From Rosellinia necatrix (lineage: Eukaryota > Ascomycota > Sordariomycetes > Xylariales > Xylariaceae), in assembly GCA_021209875.1 (NCBI GenBank), contig JAGYVD010000001.1, forward strand, positions 6,510,001-6,574,000: 64,000 nucleotides of DNA. Direction: 5' to 3'. Shown here piece after piece: positions 33,927 to 46,267 of this stretch (the stretch's first letter is position 1; the number at the start of each line of letters is the position of its first letter). Made by a program: the position numbers and the translations under genes. Below the pieces are notes generated by a model. That model worked only from the letters and a program-made list of their open reading frames with translations, did no database searches and was not told where the DNA came from.

Positions 33927-35936
33927 TCATGTGATCTTAGTCAGAGACACGTAGCACCGGCGCGGGTTCTTCGTCAGCGCGTCGTACGCCTCGCGCGTGC
34001 CCAGGGCGCCGGGGACGGGGTGGAACTCGAAGTTCCAGACGAGCAGGGCCAGCACGACGCGGACCTCGAGGTACGCGAGGCGGCGGCCGAAGCAGCCGCG
34101 GGGGCCAACGCTGAAGGCCAGCATGGGCCCGCTCTGGCTATCGTACGCGACGGCGCCGTCGGTCGTCTTGAGCCAGCGCTCGGGGTCGAACAGGTGGATG
34201 TCGCTGGGGTCCCAGGAGCCGACGAGCTGCTTGCCGCGCGCGGACGGGCTGCGGTCGGCCTCGGGGATGCGGATGGCCGGCGTCAGGTAGTCCGGGCCGT
34301 CGGAGATCATGAACACGGCCGTGCCGCGCGGCACGCGGTGGCCGAGCACCTCCGTGTCCACGAGCGCCTCGCGCACCAGCACCGGCACCGGCCCGTCGAA
34401 CCGCAGCGACTCCTCCAGGAACGCGTCCAGGTACGGCACCTGCGTCTTCCACAGCTCCGTCACGCTCGGCTGCCGCCCCTCCCCGAGCGCCGCCGCGTAC
34501 GCGCCCCGCAGCGCCGACCGCAGCTTCGCCTGCGTCTCCGGGTATTCGGCGAGGTTCTTGACCATCCCTGTTCTCGAGGGTCAGTCTTGGAAAGACGGCT
34601 GCTGTGGGATGTCTGATACCCGGAAGAGAAAGTTCACGATCCCTGACAACCAACCCCGCACACACGATATTGGGAGAAAAAAAAAAAAAGAGGTTACGTA
34701 CACGATAGTGCTGTTGAGCTGGTGTCATGGCCGGCGACTAGATATCCGAAAAGCTAGCCCGTTGTTAGCATCGAAACCCTTCGTTTAGCAGCGGCGGTGG
34801 GGAGGGGAAGGGGTCTCACCTCGTCGTGGATCTGCGGGGAGTGGAAGACGGGGGCGCGGCCGGCCTTCTCGGCGGCGCTGATCTCGCGCTGCAGGATGTG
34901 GTCCATGGCGGAGCGGGTGCCGCCCTCGCCGCGGCGGAGGCGGGCGGCGGCGCGGTCGATCTCGTCGCGGATGAAGCGGTCCTTGCGGGCGATGTTGCGG
35001 ACGAGGGCGCGGTCCGTCAGCATCTTGACGCGGTGGGTGAGCCGCGGGAACGGCACCTTGAACTGCTCCCCGAGGTACACCACCACCTCCTGCATGGCCG
35101 CCAGGTCGGCCGGCATCGGCAGCGCCGGGAACTCGACGCTGCCGTCGGCGTTGGCCGCCGGCTTGAAGCCCGGCCCGCTGGCCCGCAGGGTGCTGATCTG
35201 GTTCTTCACCGTGCTCCGGTCGTCGTCGAGGCCGAAGGCCACCGCGTTGATGATGTCCACGGCCGCGTCGAAGATGTCCCCGCGCGCGTTGAAGGCCCGG
35301 TCCCCTCCCAGCTCGGCCTTGAGGGTCCACAGCTCGATGAGGGCCATCGTCTTGGCGTAGATCTGCGGCGCCGAGACCTTTCACGGGATGGTCAGCTCGC
35401 CTCTATCATGGCATAGTCAGGGGGTCGGTTAGTGTCAAGGGGCGGCTTTCTAGTACCTCGTGTAGGAAGTTGGGCGTCATCAGGTCCTTGATGAGGTCCT
35501 TGTTCCCCTTGAAGCGAGGATCCGACGACGCCATGGACACGTGGTTGTTTGGCACCACGGTGGTAAAGGGGACGGTGCCCAGCGGGCCGCGGTCGAACTC
35601 CCGGGTTCGCCGCAGTAGGATGTCCTGGGTCTCCCGGAAGTCGGCGAGGATCAGGGCAGGCTTGCTGAGCGGCCCGGGCCAGATCTGAGTGAGGGCGGAC
35701 TGGTGCCGCCTCGAATGCTCGGTGAAAAACGGTCGTGTTCTGCCGGTGGCGCGGAGCATGGCGACCATCTCGGGCATATTTCCGAAGAGGTTGTTCTTCG
35801 CGCTCTCATCGTAGGGGATGCCGGGGATTGGCTTCGGCAGAGCCCAAAGGTAGGCGAGATATAAGACCACGGCGATGGGGACCACCCAAAGGGCAGCGCT
35901 ACCAACAGTCAGGCCAGCCGGGTTAGGAGGCGCCAT
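33927..35936 (-). CDS. Cytochrome P450 monooxygenase
   Basis: Four exons, complement of join(33927..34567, 34702..34753, 34820..35377, 35457..35936), 576 residues with consistent phases. An N-terminal membrane anchor (VGSAALWVVPIAVVLYLAYL) is followed by a proline-rich hinge (PKPIPGIPY), typical of ER-bound P450s. The I-helix oxygen-binding motif AGHDT is at 353-357, encoded by a 52-base mini-exon. The K-helix ExxR is ESLR at 416-419, and the heme loop FSVGPRGCFGRR carries the thiolate ligand Cys522. All catalytic landmarks are present, so the gene looks functional. The substrate is unknown. There is no polyketide, peptide or terpene backbone gene nearby, so it is not obviously part of a biosynthetic cluster. 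Third positions are strongly GC-rich, producing long antisense shadow frames. The start at 35936 directly precedes the anchor; an upstream in-frame ATG at 36008 would add a charged leader. Confidence 0.93.
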
Positions 35937-37310
35937 GTTGGGACGAGTATTGCGATTGAACGATGAAGGGAAGAAAGAGGGCCTCGAATGCCGGTCTCGA
36001 AGCAGCACCGAGCAGGACGGATGGGCATGTAGACCTCATGCCTCCTTAAATACCCAGACCCAAGATGATGGATCCAACGTCGTGGATCCCCAGCATCATG
36101 GATCTACCACCACTACGCGACTCCGGTCCAACAGCCGTGCAGTTAGTTTCTTGGAGCGGCTCCCGCTGGGCCCGAAGCGGGTTGGTGTTGGGGACGAGTC
36201 AGGGTGTCTTCTCTACAATTATACCCAGTCTTGCGTTCTTGATAGCCAGTGCGCGCATAATGCTTCCTAAAAAGGTAAGAGTACTTCACTCTCCACTCAA
36301 TTTATGGCAAAAACCAAAGCACCTCCGCCCTCGTGTTTTCAGCGCAGTGTTGCGGTCAGGACTTGAAGTCGTATACTTACCCGTATACCGTATAACTACC
36401 CTGAGGAAGTATGAAACGACTATCTGAACCTGGCACCATATACTACTATAATAGACGAACTTGACTAGATTGATTAACGATAGTTATAGATAAACAATAC
36501 AAAACATAAAAGCTACCAATCGCGTTATTAGCTAGTTACTTGTAAGTGTGCATGCAGGTATACCTACCTAGATAGAAACCCTGCCAACTACGTTAGAAAA
36601 CGCAATTGACAGACAAAAGATGCAAGCAATCACATTAACTGCGATGCGATGTGTGAAAACCGCCTGGGAGAGAGGACATGGGAACCTGGCATGATTGTTT
36701 TTACACTAAACTAGTCTGTGGTAACGAGAGGGAGTACCCATAGGCCACGGGATCTTATATTCGACCGTGCATCGAGACTTAAAAACCGATTTGCCCGTTG
36801 CCCTCGTTTTCGGGGGAGGTGTTGTCCACTGTGAGGGCAAGGTGCCGGGACTGCCCATCATCTAGAGCGCCCTGGAGGGATGGTGTAGGCATAGCGTCGG
36901 CTAAATTCAGAACCGACGGGATCAGCGAGGATCAGATAACTATCCGTCTGCCCGACGGTGAAACGAACCAAGTCACCACGCTACGGGCGTCTGGCCAATT
37001 GATGTCGCTGTTTAGACGCATATAAGAGCTCTAGGTGAATGGAGCCGCATTGTTTTATCTCTACCACTACCACCTCCATGCATGCATGCATGTGCTGTGC
37101 TTGACGATTCGATTGTATTTGTAGCAATAAAATAACTACGATCCCTGGTCAAATTGCCTGCCCCTGCCAACGGTCTAGGCCGCATGGAGAGCTACAAATC
37201 CGGGGGTGTTCGAACCTGAGAGCAAATCCGCGGAAAAGAGATAATAAGATTGTCAAAACAAAAATAAACACATGTCAGTCAGTAAAAATTGGGGAAAAAA
37301 AAAAAGAGAA
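35937..37310. other. Intergenic region upstream of the P450 gene
   Basis: Holds the P450 promoter. A near-repeat gatggatccaacg/catggatctacc lies around 36065-36105. From 36420 onward it becomes AT-richer without a RIP signature. No gene is supported. Confidence 0.55.
37295..37305 (-). terminator. RNA polymerase III terminator of tRNA-Glu
   Basis: Eleven A on the top strand, i.e. T11 on the transcribed strand, five bases beyond the tRNA 3' end. This is a textbook Pol III stop. Confidence 0.9.
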
Positions 37311-37403
37311 CTCCGAATCGGGGAATCGAACCCCGGGCTTGACGGCGCTTCAATTTACTGAAGGATTGAGAGCGTCAAATGTTGGCCACTACACCAATTC
37401 GGA
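37311..37403 (-). tRNA. tRNA-Glu (anticodon CTC) with a 21-nt intron
   Basis: Read on the minus strand, the acceptor stem tccgaat pairs perfectly with attcgga. The D stem is gtgt/acat (one G-U), the anticodon stem tgacg/cgtca and the T stem cgggg/ccccg. The anticodon CTC is at 37368-37370, preceded by ct and followed by a, giving glutamate (GAG codons). A 21-base intron occupies 37346-37366, one base after the anticodon, the canonical tRNA intron position, and would be removed by the tRNA splicing endonuclease. The internal A box (tggtgtagtgg, 37386-37396) and B box (ggttcgattcc, 37322-37332) are intact. CCA is not encoded, as expected in eukaryotes. Confidence 0.95.
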
Positions 37404-38844
37404 TTGATGAACAGTCTGTTATCATTACTCACGTGTGGCTTGGAGAAACCCCAGGTCGTTAGTTGACAGACCAGCCAATTACGAGCTTGAATACCTACCT
37501 ACCTGGCTGTGCGGGTCGGTAACTGATTGATTCATGCTCGAAGCTCCTGCCCCGCAACCGCAATACCTAGGTAAGTATGTATTTAAGAACCCAGCCCAAT
37601 CGGGCTGTCGGGGTGTCGATTTCACCCGTGCTCCCGTTAGTCAAAACGGCCGATGCACCACGGGCTTTAACGCAGTTACATTCTATATATTAGAGATTGC
37701 TTGGTGTACATATTGGAGACTAATATATAGTTAGCTCCTGATAGACGTCGCAGAAGTAGTCTAGAAAATCATGCATAGTACGTACCCCGAGACACCGGCT
37801 ACAACTCTCTCACGTTCAATTCGTCAACTCTTCAATAATTCATGATGTTAACCTAGCATGGTAATCCGTCTTCCGTCATCCATCTCTCTTCCTACTCCTG
37901 CTTCGGGGGCCTTACCCTTGGAGACGATCCGATATTTCAATGCGTGGCATATCACGAATAATTATAATTCCCTCGATTCTTGCTACAACATGCGTTTATT
38001 CTTCACAGGGCTGTGATACAGACATTTAAATAAGGGTTTCCATTAACTACTGGTGTTCTTGTTCTAGAAAACAAGCTGGCTAAAATGAGCGAAATGCGTA
38101 AGGCCGTAAAACTATAATCAACATAAAAAGCCCCCGCCGATTATGGAATGGGATAGCCGCCTAGAGAAGAGAAAGAAACAATGACATCTTAAAGCGCCGT
38201 ATAAAAATCCGAATAAGGGATGTGAGGGACAGTTACCACTGAGCTAGAGCGTAGTAGGAAAGATTGGAAGAAAGGAGTAGGCAAAATAAAACTAGGCAAG
38301 GACGGCCAGGCACGAAATAAAAGAAATTGAACACGACAACCCCCCCGAGAAGTCTGGGCTGGCGGGTGCAACGAGTGTATTGCGAAAAAAAAGACGGCGT
38401 AAGCCCAGCACTATATTCAACCCCCCTTCTCCCTCCACTTCAAGTAGTGTACAACATCTCGTCCCCTCCCCCCTCCGTTGTTCCCCAGGACGGCGCGAGC
38501 GGGCGCCTCGGCCGCCGACGGTGGTCTCTCCCGGCCGCGTATTTACATGCAAGGGGGGTCTGCTGCAAGCCAGCCCTTCAAGAAGCGCGTATAAAAGCCC
38601 CTCTCCTCCCCTCCAACCCTCCCCCCTCCTTCCCTAGGGTTCTTTCTCCCCACACAAATATACTTGCGCCTACGGGACCCGAGGACCCGTCCCGGCAGCG
38701 TCCCGCGGCGCCGCTACTGCTGGCCGTGCTAGCCGTATCGGTAGGGTTATGGTGTAACCAGCCAGGATGCCGATACTGCTGCTGCTTCTGCTGCTGCTTC
38801 TGCTGCTGCTGCTGCTTCTGCTGCTATTGTTGTCGTCGTCGTCG

Positions 38845-38878
<34 letters not shown>

Positions 38879-40861
38879 CGTTATTTTCATCTCCGTCGTC
38901 GGCGTCCCTGCCGATCTGTGTTAACACCGCGTCCTCCCTCCTCAGCCGGGGCACATTCACCCACTCCCGGTATGGGCGTCGCGTGGTCGCACCCGCCTGC
39001 TTGCCATTGTCGGAGGGCGTTTCCGCCGTGGTGCCCGCGGGGGTGGGCGGGGGCACGGGTTGGCTGTCTCTCGGTGTTAAAAACGGAAGTTTTTGGGAGT
39101 GGATTATAGGTGGTAAATGTTTTTGTCCTTTTTGTATTCTTTTTTTTATTTTTGTTCTAGGAAACGTACCTTGTTTGGTTCTGGGCCGGGGTGTCCATGA
39201 TGGATGATATGTTAGGGTATCGAGGCCGAAAGTGTGTAGGAAATCGTTTGCGGAGCAAGAATACTGTTGAATATCGAAGACCGTCACCGCAGATGTGTGT
39301 GATGATGAAATTGGAAGCTTAATCCATACCTACCAGCAGTCGTACTTATATGCGAATCTCTAGTCGATATCCTTTTGATACTTTGTGTAAAAAGATTAGT
39401 GAGCTTGTAGAAAGTCATCTAATGTCTAAGGCGAAGCAGTTTCGCATCGCACAGAATGCGCCTTGCGCTAGCTAGCAATAGGAAATTATCTAAAAGGTGA
39501 AGGGACAACCAGTCGAATAAATGGAAATAAATGCATATGATACACAAATGACTGGTGGTACCAGCTACGAATGTCACGTCGACTTCATGGTAAACAACAC
39601 GGGCTACAAGATATAGGATGTAATTTAAATGGATAGGTACATATTCTTCACGACCGATACCCCAATAGGGGCGAAATCCTGAAACTAGTTGACTCAGATA
39701 CTTGAATGTCGTAGCCCTTCCGTTACGCGCTGTAATAGACTTGGCTGCACGGTTTTAAAACCAATCTTTCACACGTGAATAAGTTCCCATATGATAGAGA
39801 CCCCCGAGCGTTTTCTCCCTAGTCTTACCATGCGTAGACATAAAGAGGAGAGTGAATAGGGAACAGCATATGTAAGTACAGAACAGGGACCCGCGTTATT
39901 GTATAACAAGGCTGTGATTTATTCCTTTCGCAGACCGGAACACGAAACGAAAACACTTGTATGTTTCTCATATGCCTTCAACTAATCCCAGCCTCGCTGA
40001 GCAGGCCTTATGACCGACCCCCCTTATCCCCTCAGTATTGGGTAGTGGGTTACATTTCTACAAGTGAGCAGTCATTCTACATTGGCAGACGCATAGTAAA
40101 TATCACGCGAAGATTAGTGGCGTAGTAGATAGGCGGCGCATATGGCGGCAAGGCATACTCCATCCTTCGCCTCACTGAAGGGGCGTATGCTCCCTACTTG
40201 CTTACGTTGATAAACCGCCCCAAACTAACCAAGTAGCACGAAGGGGCTGTCCCTGCACGAAGCTGTCTCTGTCATTTTCACCGGGTACCCATCGTGTAAA
40301 TACCCGTGAGTTCCAGCGCCGCCCGCGTGGCTTGAGTGAAGCGCGTAATGGTTCGCTGAAAAGCGTACAATGCCGGCACACATACTAATGCGGGACACGC
40401 CGAAATACCCTCGAAAGTGGCGCGGGGACATCGAGAGAATATGGGGCGCGTAATCCCTCCCTTGATCTGGAACCCTAGCTCGGCTATTTCGCATGAAACC
40501 CGTTCAAAAAGCAAGGGATACCCCCCTGGCCGGTACGTGACGAATCGCCGTGTCTTAAGAACAATGGTGTGACCAAGGATGAGTTGATGGCAATACCTTA
40601 CGAAGAAAGGGTGTTCAACTATGTATATTGGATCTCAAGGGTATACTCAAGATTAAAAAAAAAAAAAAAAAAAGCCAAGGCGGCTTTGAAAACATGCTTC
40701 CGCCAATGCTTGCCTATCCGGTTGCTCTGTTTATTCGTTACAAAGATCCTATACCCGCCCCCCCCCCCCTTTCTTTTTTATAGTCAGTCAGTCATTAACA
40801 AACGTCCTATTCCTCATTCAATCATCAAGTCATCTCATCCCTAGCCGCCAAAACACTGGCA
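37404..40861. other. 3.5 kb without protein genes downstream of SMC4
   Basis: Between the tRNA and the 3' end of SMC4. The longest open frames cross the CTG/GTT repeat at 38.8 kb and have no domain on either strand. It also contains an A18-type homopolymer near 40655-40673 and a C10 run near 40760. I see nothing else I can support. Confidence 0.5.
38776..38880 (+). repeat. Compound trinucleotide repeat (CTG/CTT)n-(GTC)n-(GTT)n
   Basis: About 105 bases of interrupted ctg/ctt triplets passing into gtc and then gtt triplets. On the opposite strand it would read as poly-N, poly-D and poly-S in an open frame spanning 38670-39287, but that frame has no recognisable domain, so I treat it as noncoding simple sequence. 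Confidence 0.75.
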
Positions 40862-43800
40862 TTATCGAATCACCGTCTGTGTAACACCACCGCCACCGAG
40901 ACCACCTGGTCTTGCCACCGCATTACGGGCAATGAAGTCTCGATTCTCGATTGTCACACTCTTGGTCATATGGTTGACCTTGTACACGCCCACTAGGCGG
41001 GCGGCAAGTTCGAACATGTTATTTCGGAGAGAGATGACAATGAACTGAGCATTCTTCGTACGCTCCTTGATATAATTGGCCACGATTGACACCTATACAG
41101 AATTATGATTAGTCAGTGATTCTCCGAGTATGAAAATCGGTATCAACACTCACGTTTCGGAAATCCAAAGCGGCGTCGATTTCGTCCATCACGTATAATG
41201 GAGTGGGCTTGTAGTGATGCAGAGCAAACACGAGCGCCAAACTTGATAACGTCTTCTCACCGCCACTGAGATTGCTGATGTTCTTCCAGCTCTTCTTTGG
41301 CGGCATGACTGAAAACAGGATGCCCTCACTGAAAGGATCTAGACTATCAACAAGTTCGAGCTCAGCGTTGCCGCCCATCGTAATCATTTGGTACATCTCC
41401 TTCAAGCGAAGAGAGATGGTGCTGAAACCTTCCATGAAGCCTTCTAAGCGAAGACGACGGAGATCGTCGCATCGCTTTTTAGCCGTATCGCGTTGTTGCA
41501 CGGCGCTGGCCAGATCGGAGGAGCGAGCGCTATGCTCCTCCACACGGCGACGATACTCTGCAAGGACACTAACGTCCACGTTGACATTTTGTGTTTTCTC
41601 TTCAAGAGCGGCAATCTCGGCCTTCAGTGCCTCCTTGTTCATATCCTTTAGTTCATCCTCGGTGTACCGTGGGAGCTCCTCGGGCTGCTCTGCGGGCCGC
41701 GGCTTGGGGGCTTGTTCTTCTTGTTCTTCGCCGTCTGCTTCGCCATCTGCTTCGCCGGCTGATCCTTGTGCCCCATTTTCTGTCGGCTCACTCATCGGCG
41801 CGCCGCCCATTAGATCGCTGACGTTCTGTAAGACTAACTTGCCCAGCTTCTCATTCCAATAACGCAAGCGCTTCTGATTTTCAACAAGAGCTTTTTGGTT
41901 TTCTTCGAGTTGATTGCGCATCTCGATTTCGGATGCTCGCGTCTCATTGAGTTCAGCGGTCTTTGCATCTAATTCCGCTTTCATGGAAGCAAGTTCCTGC
42001 TTTTTCTCTCGCAATGTTTCCTCGGCAGCCTCCACCTGGGCGTTCAGGGATTCCGATTTAGTCCCCTGATTTTCAATTTCCTCTTCGAGCCGCTGGAGGT
42101 CATTGGCAGCAGCATCTAACTCCTTGGTAGCCTTGGCGTGCTCTTTCTGGAGCTTTATCTTGGACTTTTCAGCTTTGACTTTCTTCACTTCAGCATTGGA
42201 AGTCTCCTCGTTATGGGAAGATATCTCTTCTTTCAGAGAGTCGACTGTTGCTCGTTGAGCTCGAAGCTTTTCACCGCCCACCTCCATAATCTTGTCTTGT
42301 AGTTCCTTGATCTCGGCCTCCAGCCCCTCGGTTTCGGCATGCAACTTAGTCATTTCCTTATTTAATTTCCCGATCTCTTTCTCGAGGGCAGCCTTGCGGT
42401 TGTCATCAGACTCAGAGGGTTGATGTTCCTTACTCAGCTCCTTCATTCGGCGTTGAGAATCTGCGATGTTTTTCTCGGCACTTTGCACCTCGAGTCGGAT
42501 TTTCTGCATCTTCGTATCCAAGCGCGGGATCTGATCTTGTAGATCCCGAAGGCGCGTTTCGTATTCGCGTTGCTTTTCCAGGAAATCCTGGAAGCGTTTC
42601 TCCAGCGTGTCACGATCGCTCTCAAGTTTGTCTACCAGCTCCTTAGTTGTATCGGCTACGAGCTTACTCGACATTAAACCCCTCTTGACAGTTTTGCCAC
42701 CACCTGACATAGTGCCGCTTTTGTCGATGAGCTCACCGTCAAGAGTGACGACGCGCCATCTCCTAGCTCCATAGGCGATTCGGTTGGCTTGTGCTAGATC
42801 CTTAGCGACCAACGTATCTTGGAGAGCGTGATAGAAGGCCGGTTTAAATTTCTCCTCTTTCGCTCTGACCAAATCGAACAGCCGCGGCGCACCTTCAGGT
42901 GTCTGGATTGGTTGGATATCGCGTACGCGTAACTTGTCAAGGCATATAAAGTTGCCTCGTCCAAGGTTGGTTTTACGCAAATACTCGATGCATTGTTGTC
43001 CTGCTTCCACTGTGTCTGTCACGAAATTGTCGAGCGCACCACATGCTGTCGAAATGGCAACATCGTACTTCTCGTCGATAGCGCCGAGGTTTCCGAGTCG
43101 GCCATGAAAGCCGTCAATTCTGCCGGATTCCTTCATTCGCATCAAGGCGGTAAGTACGTTGCCGCGGTTCTGTGTCTGGGACAGACTTGACCTTGCTTCG
43201 TCTGCCTTCTGCCTTGCACGCGAGACTTTCTCGCGTACGAGGGGCTCCATCTTAGCGAAGTTATCAATTTCGGCCTCGACCTCCTTTGCCTCGGCTTCGA
43301 GCGTGGCCTTTTCAGCTTGGCACTCCTCGAGCTCCGCAAGCTTCGCTACACGGCCTTCCTCGATTGACGCCATCTTAGTTTTCAGTTCTGCTAGTGCTAC
43401 GGCCCCTGCATTCGCCTTTTCGGTCAAAATGGTCATCTCGGACTCGGCGACTGCGATTGCGGACTGTTTCTGGTTGATCTTCTCTTTCCATGGCTCGAGG
43501 GATTTCTGTTTCGCGGCGATCTGGTCGGAGAATACCTGTGTCTTGCCCTTTAAGTTTTCGCGGATCTTCGTGAGCTCCGCTTCCTCTTCTTGTACGCGCT
43601 GCTCTAGATTGACGAGCTCCTCGGCGCGGGACGCAATCTCCTCCGTACACTGCTCAATTGTCTCGTCAGCCTCCTCTGCCGACTTTTCGGCGTTCGTAAT
43701 TGTCTTCTCGAGCTTTTTCTGTTTGTCGGTCAAGAATTTGCGCTTCTCGTCGAATTTGACTCTCTCCTGTTCGAACTTGGAAACTTGCTTCACAAGAGAT

Positions 43801-45458
43801 TGCGCTATCTTCTCTTGTGCTTCAAACTCCTTGCTGCCGTTTGAATAGGCCTTCTGAAGCTGCTTGATGATGTGTTCACCGCCTTGATGTTTCTCCATTT
43901 CTGCATCGAGTTGGGCCTGCATTTGGCTAGTGGCCTCTTCCGTAACGGCGACGTTATCGTTGCATTCGCTGATGTACAGCTGGTATAAGGCTGACTGTTT
44001 CAGCGCAAGGTCATTTTCGTCCCGAATATAGGCCAGTGCCTTATTCTTCTTGTCTTCGAGGCCGTTCTTTTCCTTTTCCACGTGCTGTACTCGACCGCTC
44101 TTTTCCATGCATACCTCGTTAAGAGCCTCGACTTCTGTCGCGGCTTCTTCAATGGGAGTCTTGTACTTCGATGTTCCGATAATATCTTCGAGATATTCTA
44201 GCAAGCCGTCTTCGTGTTCGTTGCCGGCTTTTGGCTTCATCTGGGCGATTGATTCGACCTCACCCTGCAGAATAAGGAATCGCTTGTGATCCAAATCAAC
44301 CCCACGGTCGCGCAGCAGCGTTGTGACTGTCGTAAAGTTGGACTCTTTTCCGTTGATATAGTATTTACTCGAGTTATTCTTGAAGACTTTTCTTGAGATG
44401 ACGAGTTGAGAGTCAGGGATTACCTCAGCACCACCGCCGGGCTATAGTCGAGTTAGTCTAATGAGTAGTACGGAGTTCGACGAGGGTTAGCTTACTAGAT
44501 CCATCACTTCCTGAAAATGGACAGCGACTTCGCAATGATCGAGGTCGGGGTATGCAGCAGAATTGTGAATCAAGGCGGAAATTTTGCCCTGCCGCATCTT
44601 GCTTGCCCTGAAACCAAAGACGAACAGGAGTGAGTCGATGACGTTGGACTTGCCAGAACCGTTGGGTCCGACGACGGAAGAGAAAGAGGCATGAAATGGT
44701 CCAACTTCTTGGCGACCAGCGTAACTCTTGAAGTTGTTGAGGATCAGGTAGGTGATGACGATGCGCGCCTTAGGCCCGGTCTCCTCAACGACAGGCATGG
44801 CCATCTGGCGCGACTTCAAAACGATGTCCATCGGTTTCTCCAGTATGGTGTCCAAGGGGCGAATGGGCTTTATCTGGGTCACGGTCTCGTCACCGGGCGT
44901 GGGCGGTTCCTCGACACTGTGGGCCGAAACATCGGCGGGAGGCGTGCTGCGGAGCTCAGATGGCCCTTCGGAGTGGTCCTCGGTCGGCGCGGGTGTTGGT
45001 ATTGATGGTTGCGTATCTGGTGTAGACCGTGTGCTAGCCCTCCGCGGCGCAACGCTCTTGCGCTTACGTGGGGCTGGAGCCGGCTTCTTCACTGCTGATT
45101 CGGGAGCCTTGACGGTAGCCGACGACTCATCGGCATCGGGTGCGACGGACTCATCGGGGGGCGCGGTGGTATCGGGAGCCCCGGTAGCGTCGGGCGCCTC
45201 GGTGGACTCTAGGATGGAGGCGTCGGGAGCAACACTCTTCCTCGGCCGGCCGCGGCGCGGCGTGGCCGGGGGAGCGGCAGACTTCCTCCTGCTCTGTGTC
45301 TGGCGGCGGGGAGCCTCCACTGCGGGATCGAACTCATCCTCGCTTTCTTCTTTGATCTTCCTCGCCGTAGTATTGGCGACGACCTCGTCTTCATCCTCGG
45401 ATTCGACGATGGCGACACGCCTCTGCGCCGCCGCACGACGGGAGGTCCGTGTAGACAT
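40862..45458 (-). CDS. SMC4: Condensin ATPase subunit SMC4 (Cut3)
   Basis: Three exons, complement of join(40862..41092, 41154..44441, 44496..45458), 1493 residues. An acidic, Pro/Ala/Ser-rich N-terminal extension of about 200 residues precedes the head. The Walker A motif GPNGSGKSNVIDS lies at about 268-280. Long coiled coils flank a hinge (about 762-908) that starts IDGFHGRLGNLGAIDEKYDV and ends near DKSGTMSGGGKTVKRG. The ABC signature LSGGEKT is near 1378, and Walker B YVMDEIDAALDF near 1405 runs to the last intron. A Glu/Gly-rich insert with GEADGEADGEEQEEQ sits in the second coiled coil. SMC4 pairs with SMC2 and the kleisin and HEAT subunits to compact mitotic chromosomes. The hinge sequence and N-terminal extension favour SMC4 over SMC1-3. 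Intron donors are GTAAGC and GTGAGT. The start at 45458 is the first ATG in the frame. Confidence 0.96.
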
Positions 45459-46267
45459 GACTCAGATCGGATTGCGCGCGACTCCAGATGCGATTGGCCA
45501 GGTGTGATTGGTAAGGTCGGGGGGGTTCGTGTGTTGGCCGGGTGTGTGGAAGTATTGTATCGGGTTGCTGTCGGTTAGTATGATATGTGCTTAATGTTGG
45601 TGGTGATGAGGTCGTCGACCACGATCGACAGATTGAGGAGTAAGGAGCACTTGGTTATCGAGTGCCTACCTGGTAGGCAGGTAAGCTGGATTAGGTACTA
45701 TGTTGGGTAGGTATCACGAAATGGGATGGGGTCTGTCCGCCACACATTCGCTTTGGGAAGTAAATATAAACAAACCCCACCAAGAGCCTCTGTGAGTGAT
45801 TGCCAAACGCCCCTGCCCGTGGCGCCTTATCTCTGCTACAGATCTCTGCCCACTAACTGAATATGTCTCAGCGTGTTGTGCTCAAACGCGCTAGACATGC
45901 AACAAAGCGATTCCGAGTTGGTTTGTGCTGGTTTGTGCTGGTTTGTGTTTACGCGCCGTTACGCGCATATCTCTTTAACCAGGAACTAGTCGGGTACCTA
46001 CCTTAGGAATGTATGTGGTGTACCACGAACACGCTTGGAACCTAACTCAGGTACCTCCCCCCCCTGTTACCTGCCTGCGCCAGCCAGCTGTGAGAGAGCT
46101 TAGCTTCCACCTTGAGGCGTCCATGAGCCGAGCTTCATCTTCACCAATCTCTCCCTCTTCCAACCCCCCCTCCCCTCACGATTTCTTGTCGGCATCGATT
46201 GGCAACCGTCCGAGAAGCGGCCCTTTCGTCCCTACGTCCACGTTTTAGGCGTCACTAGTATAGTATC
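45459..46267. other. Divergent promoter region of SMC4 and the ELYS-like gene
   Basis: About 0.8 kb. It contains several TACCTA/TAGGTA motifs (45664-45715 and about 45993-46053) and a ggtttgtgct triple repeat at 45919-45950. No gene is seen. Confidence 0.6.

Noticed and set aside
33867..35416. Plus-strand open frames across the P450
   Set aside because: Antisense shadows of GC-rich P450 exons. The minus strand carries all P450 motifs.
33927..36008. P450 as part of a secondary-metabolite cluster
   Set aside because: No polyketide synthase, NRPS, terpene synthase, transporter or pathway regulator nearby.
38327..39287. Overlapping frames across the trinucleotide repeat (poly-Cys/poly-Leu on +, poly-Asn/Ser on -)
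   Set aside because: Openness is explained by the repeat; flanking residues match no family.
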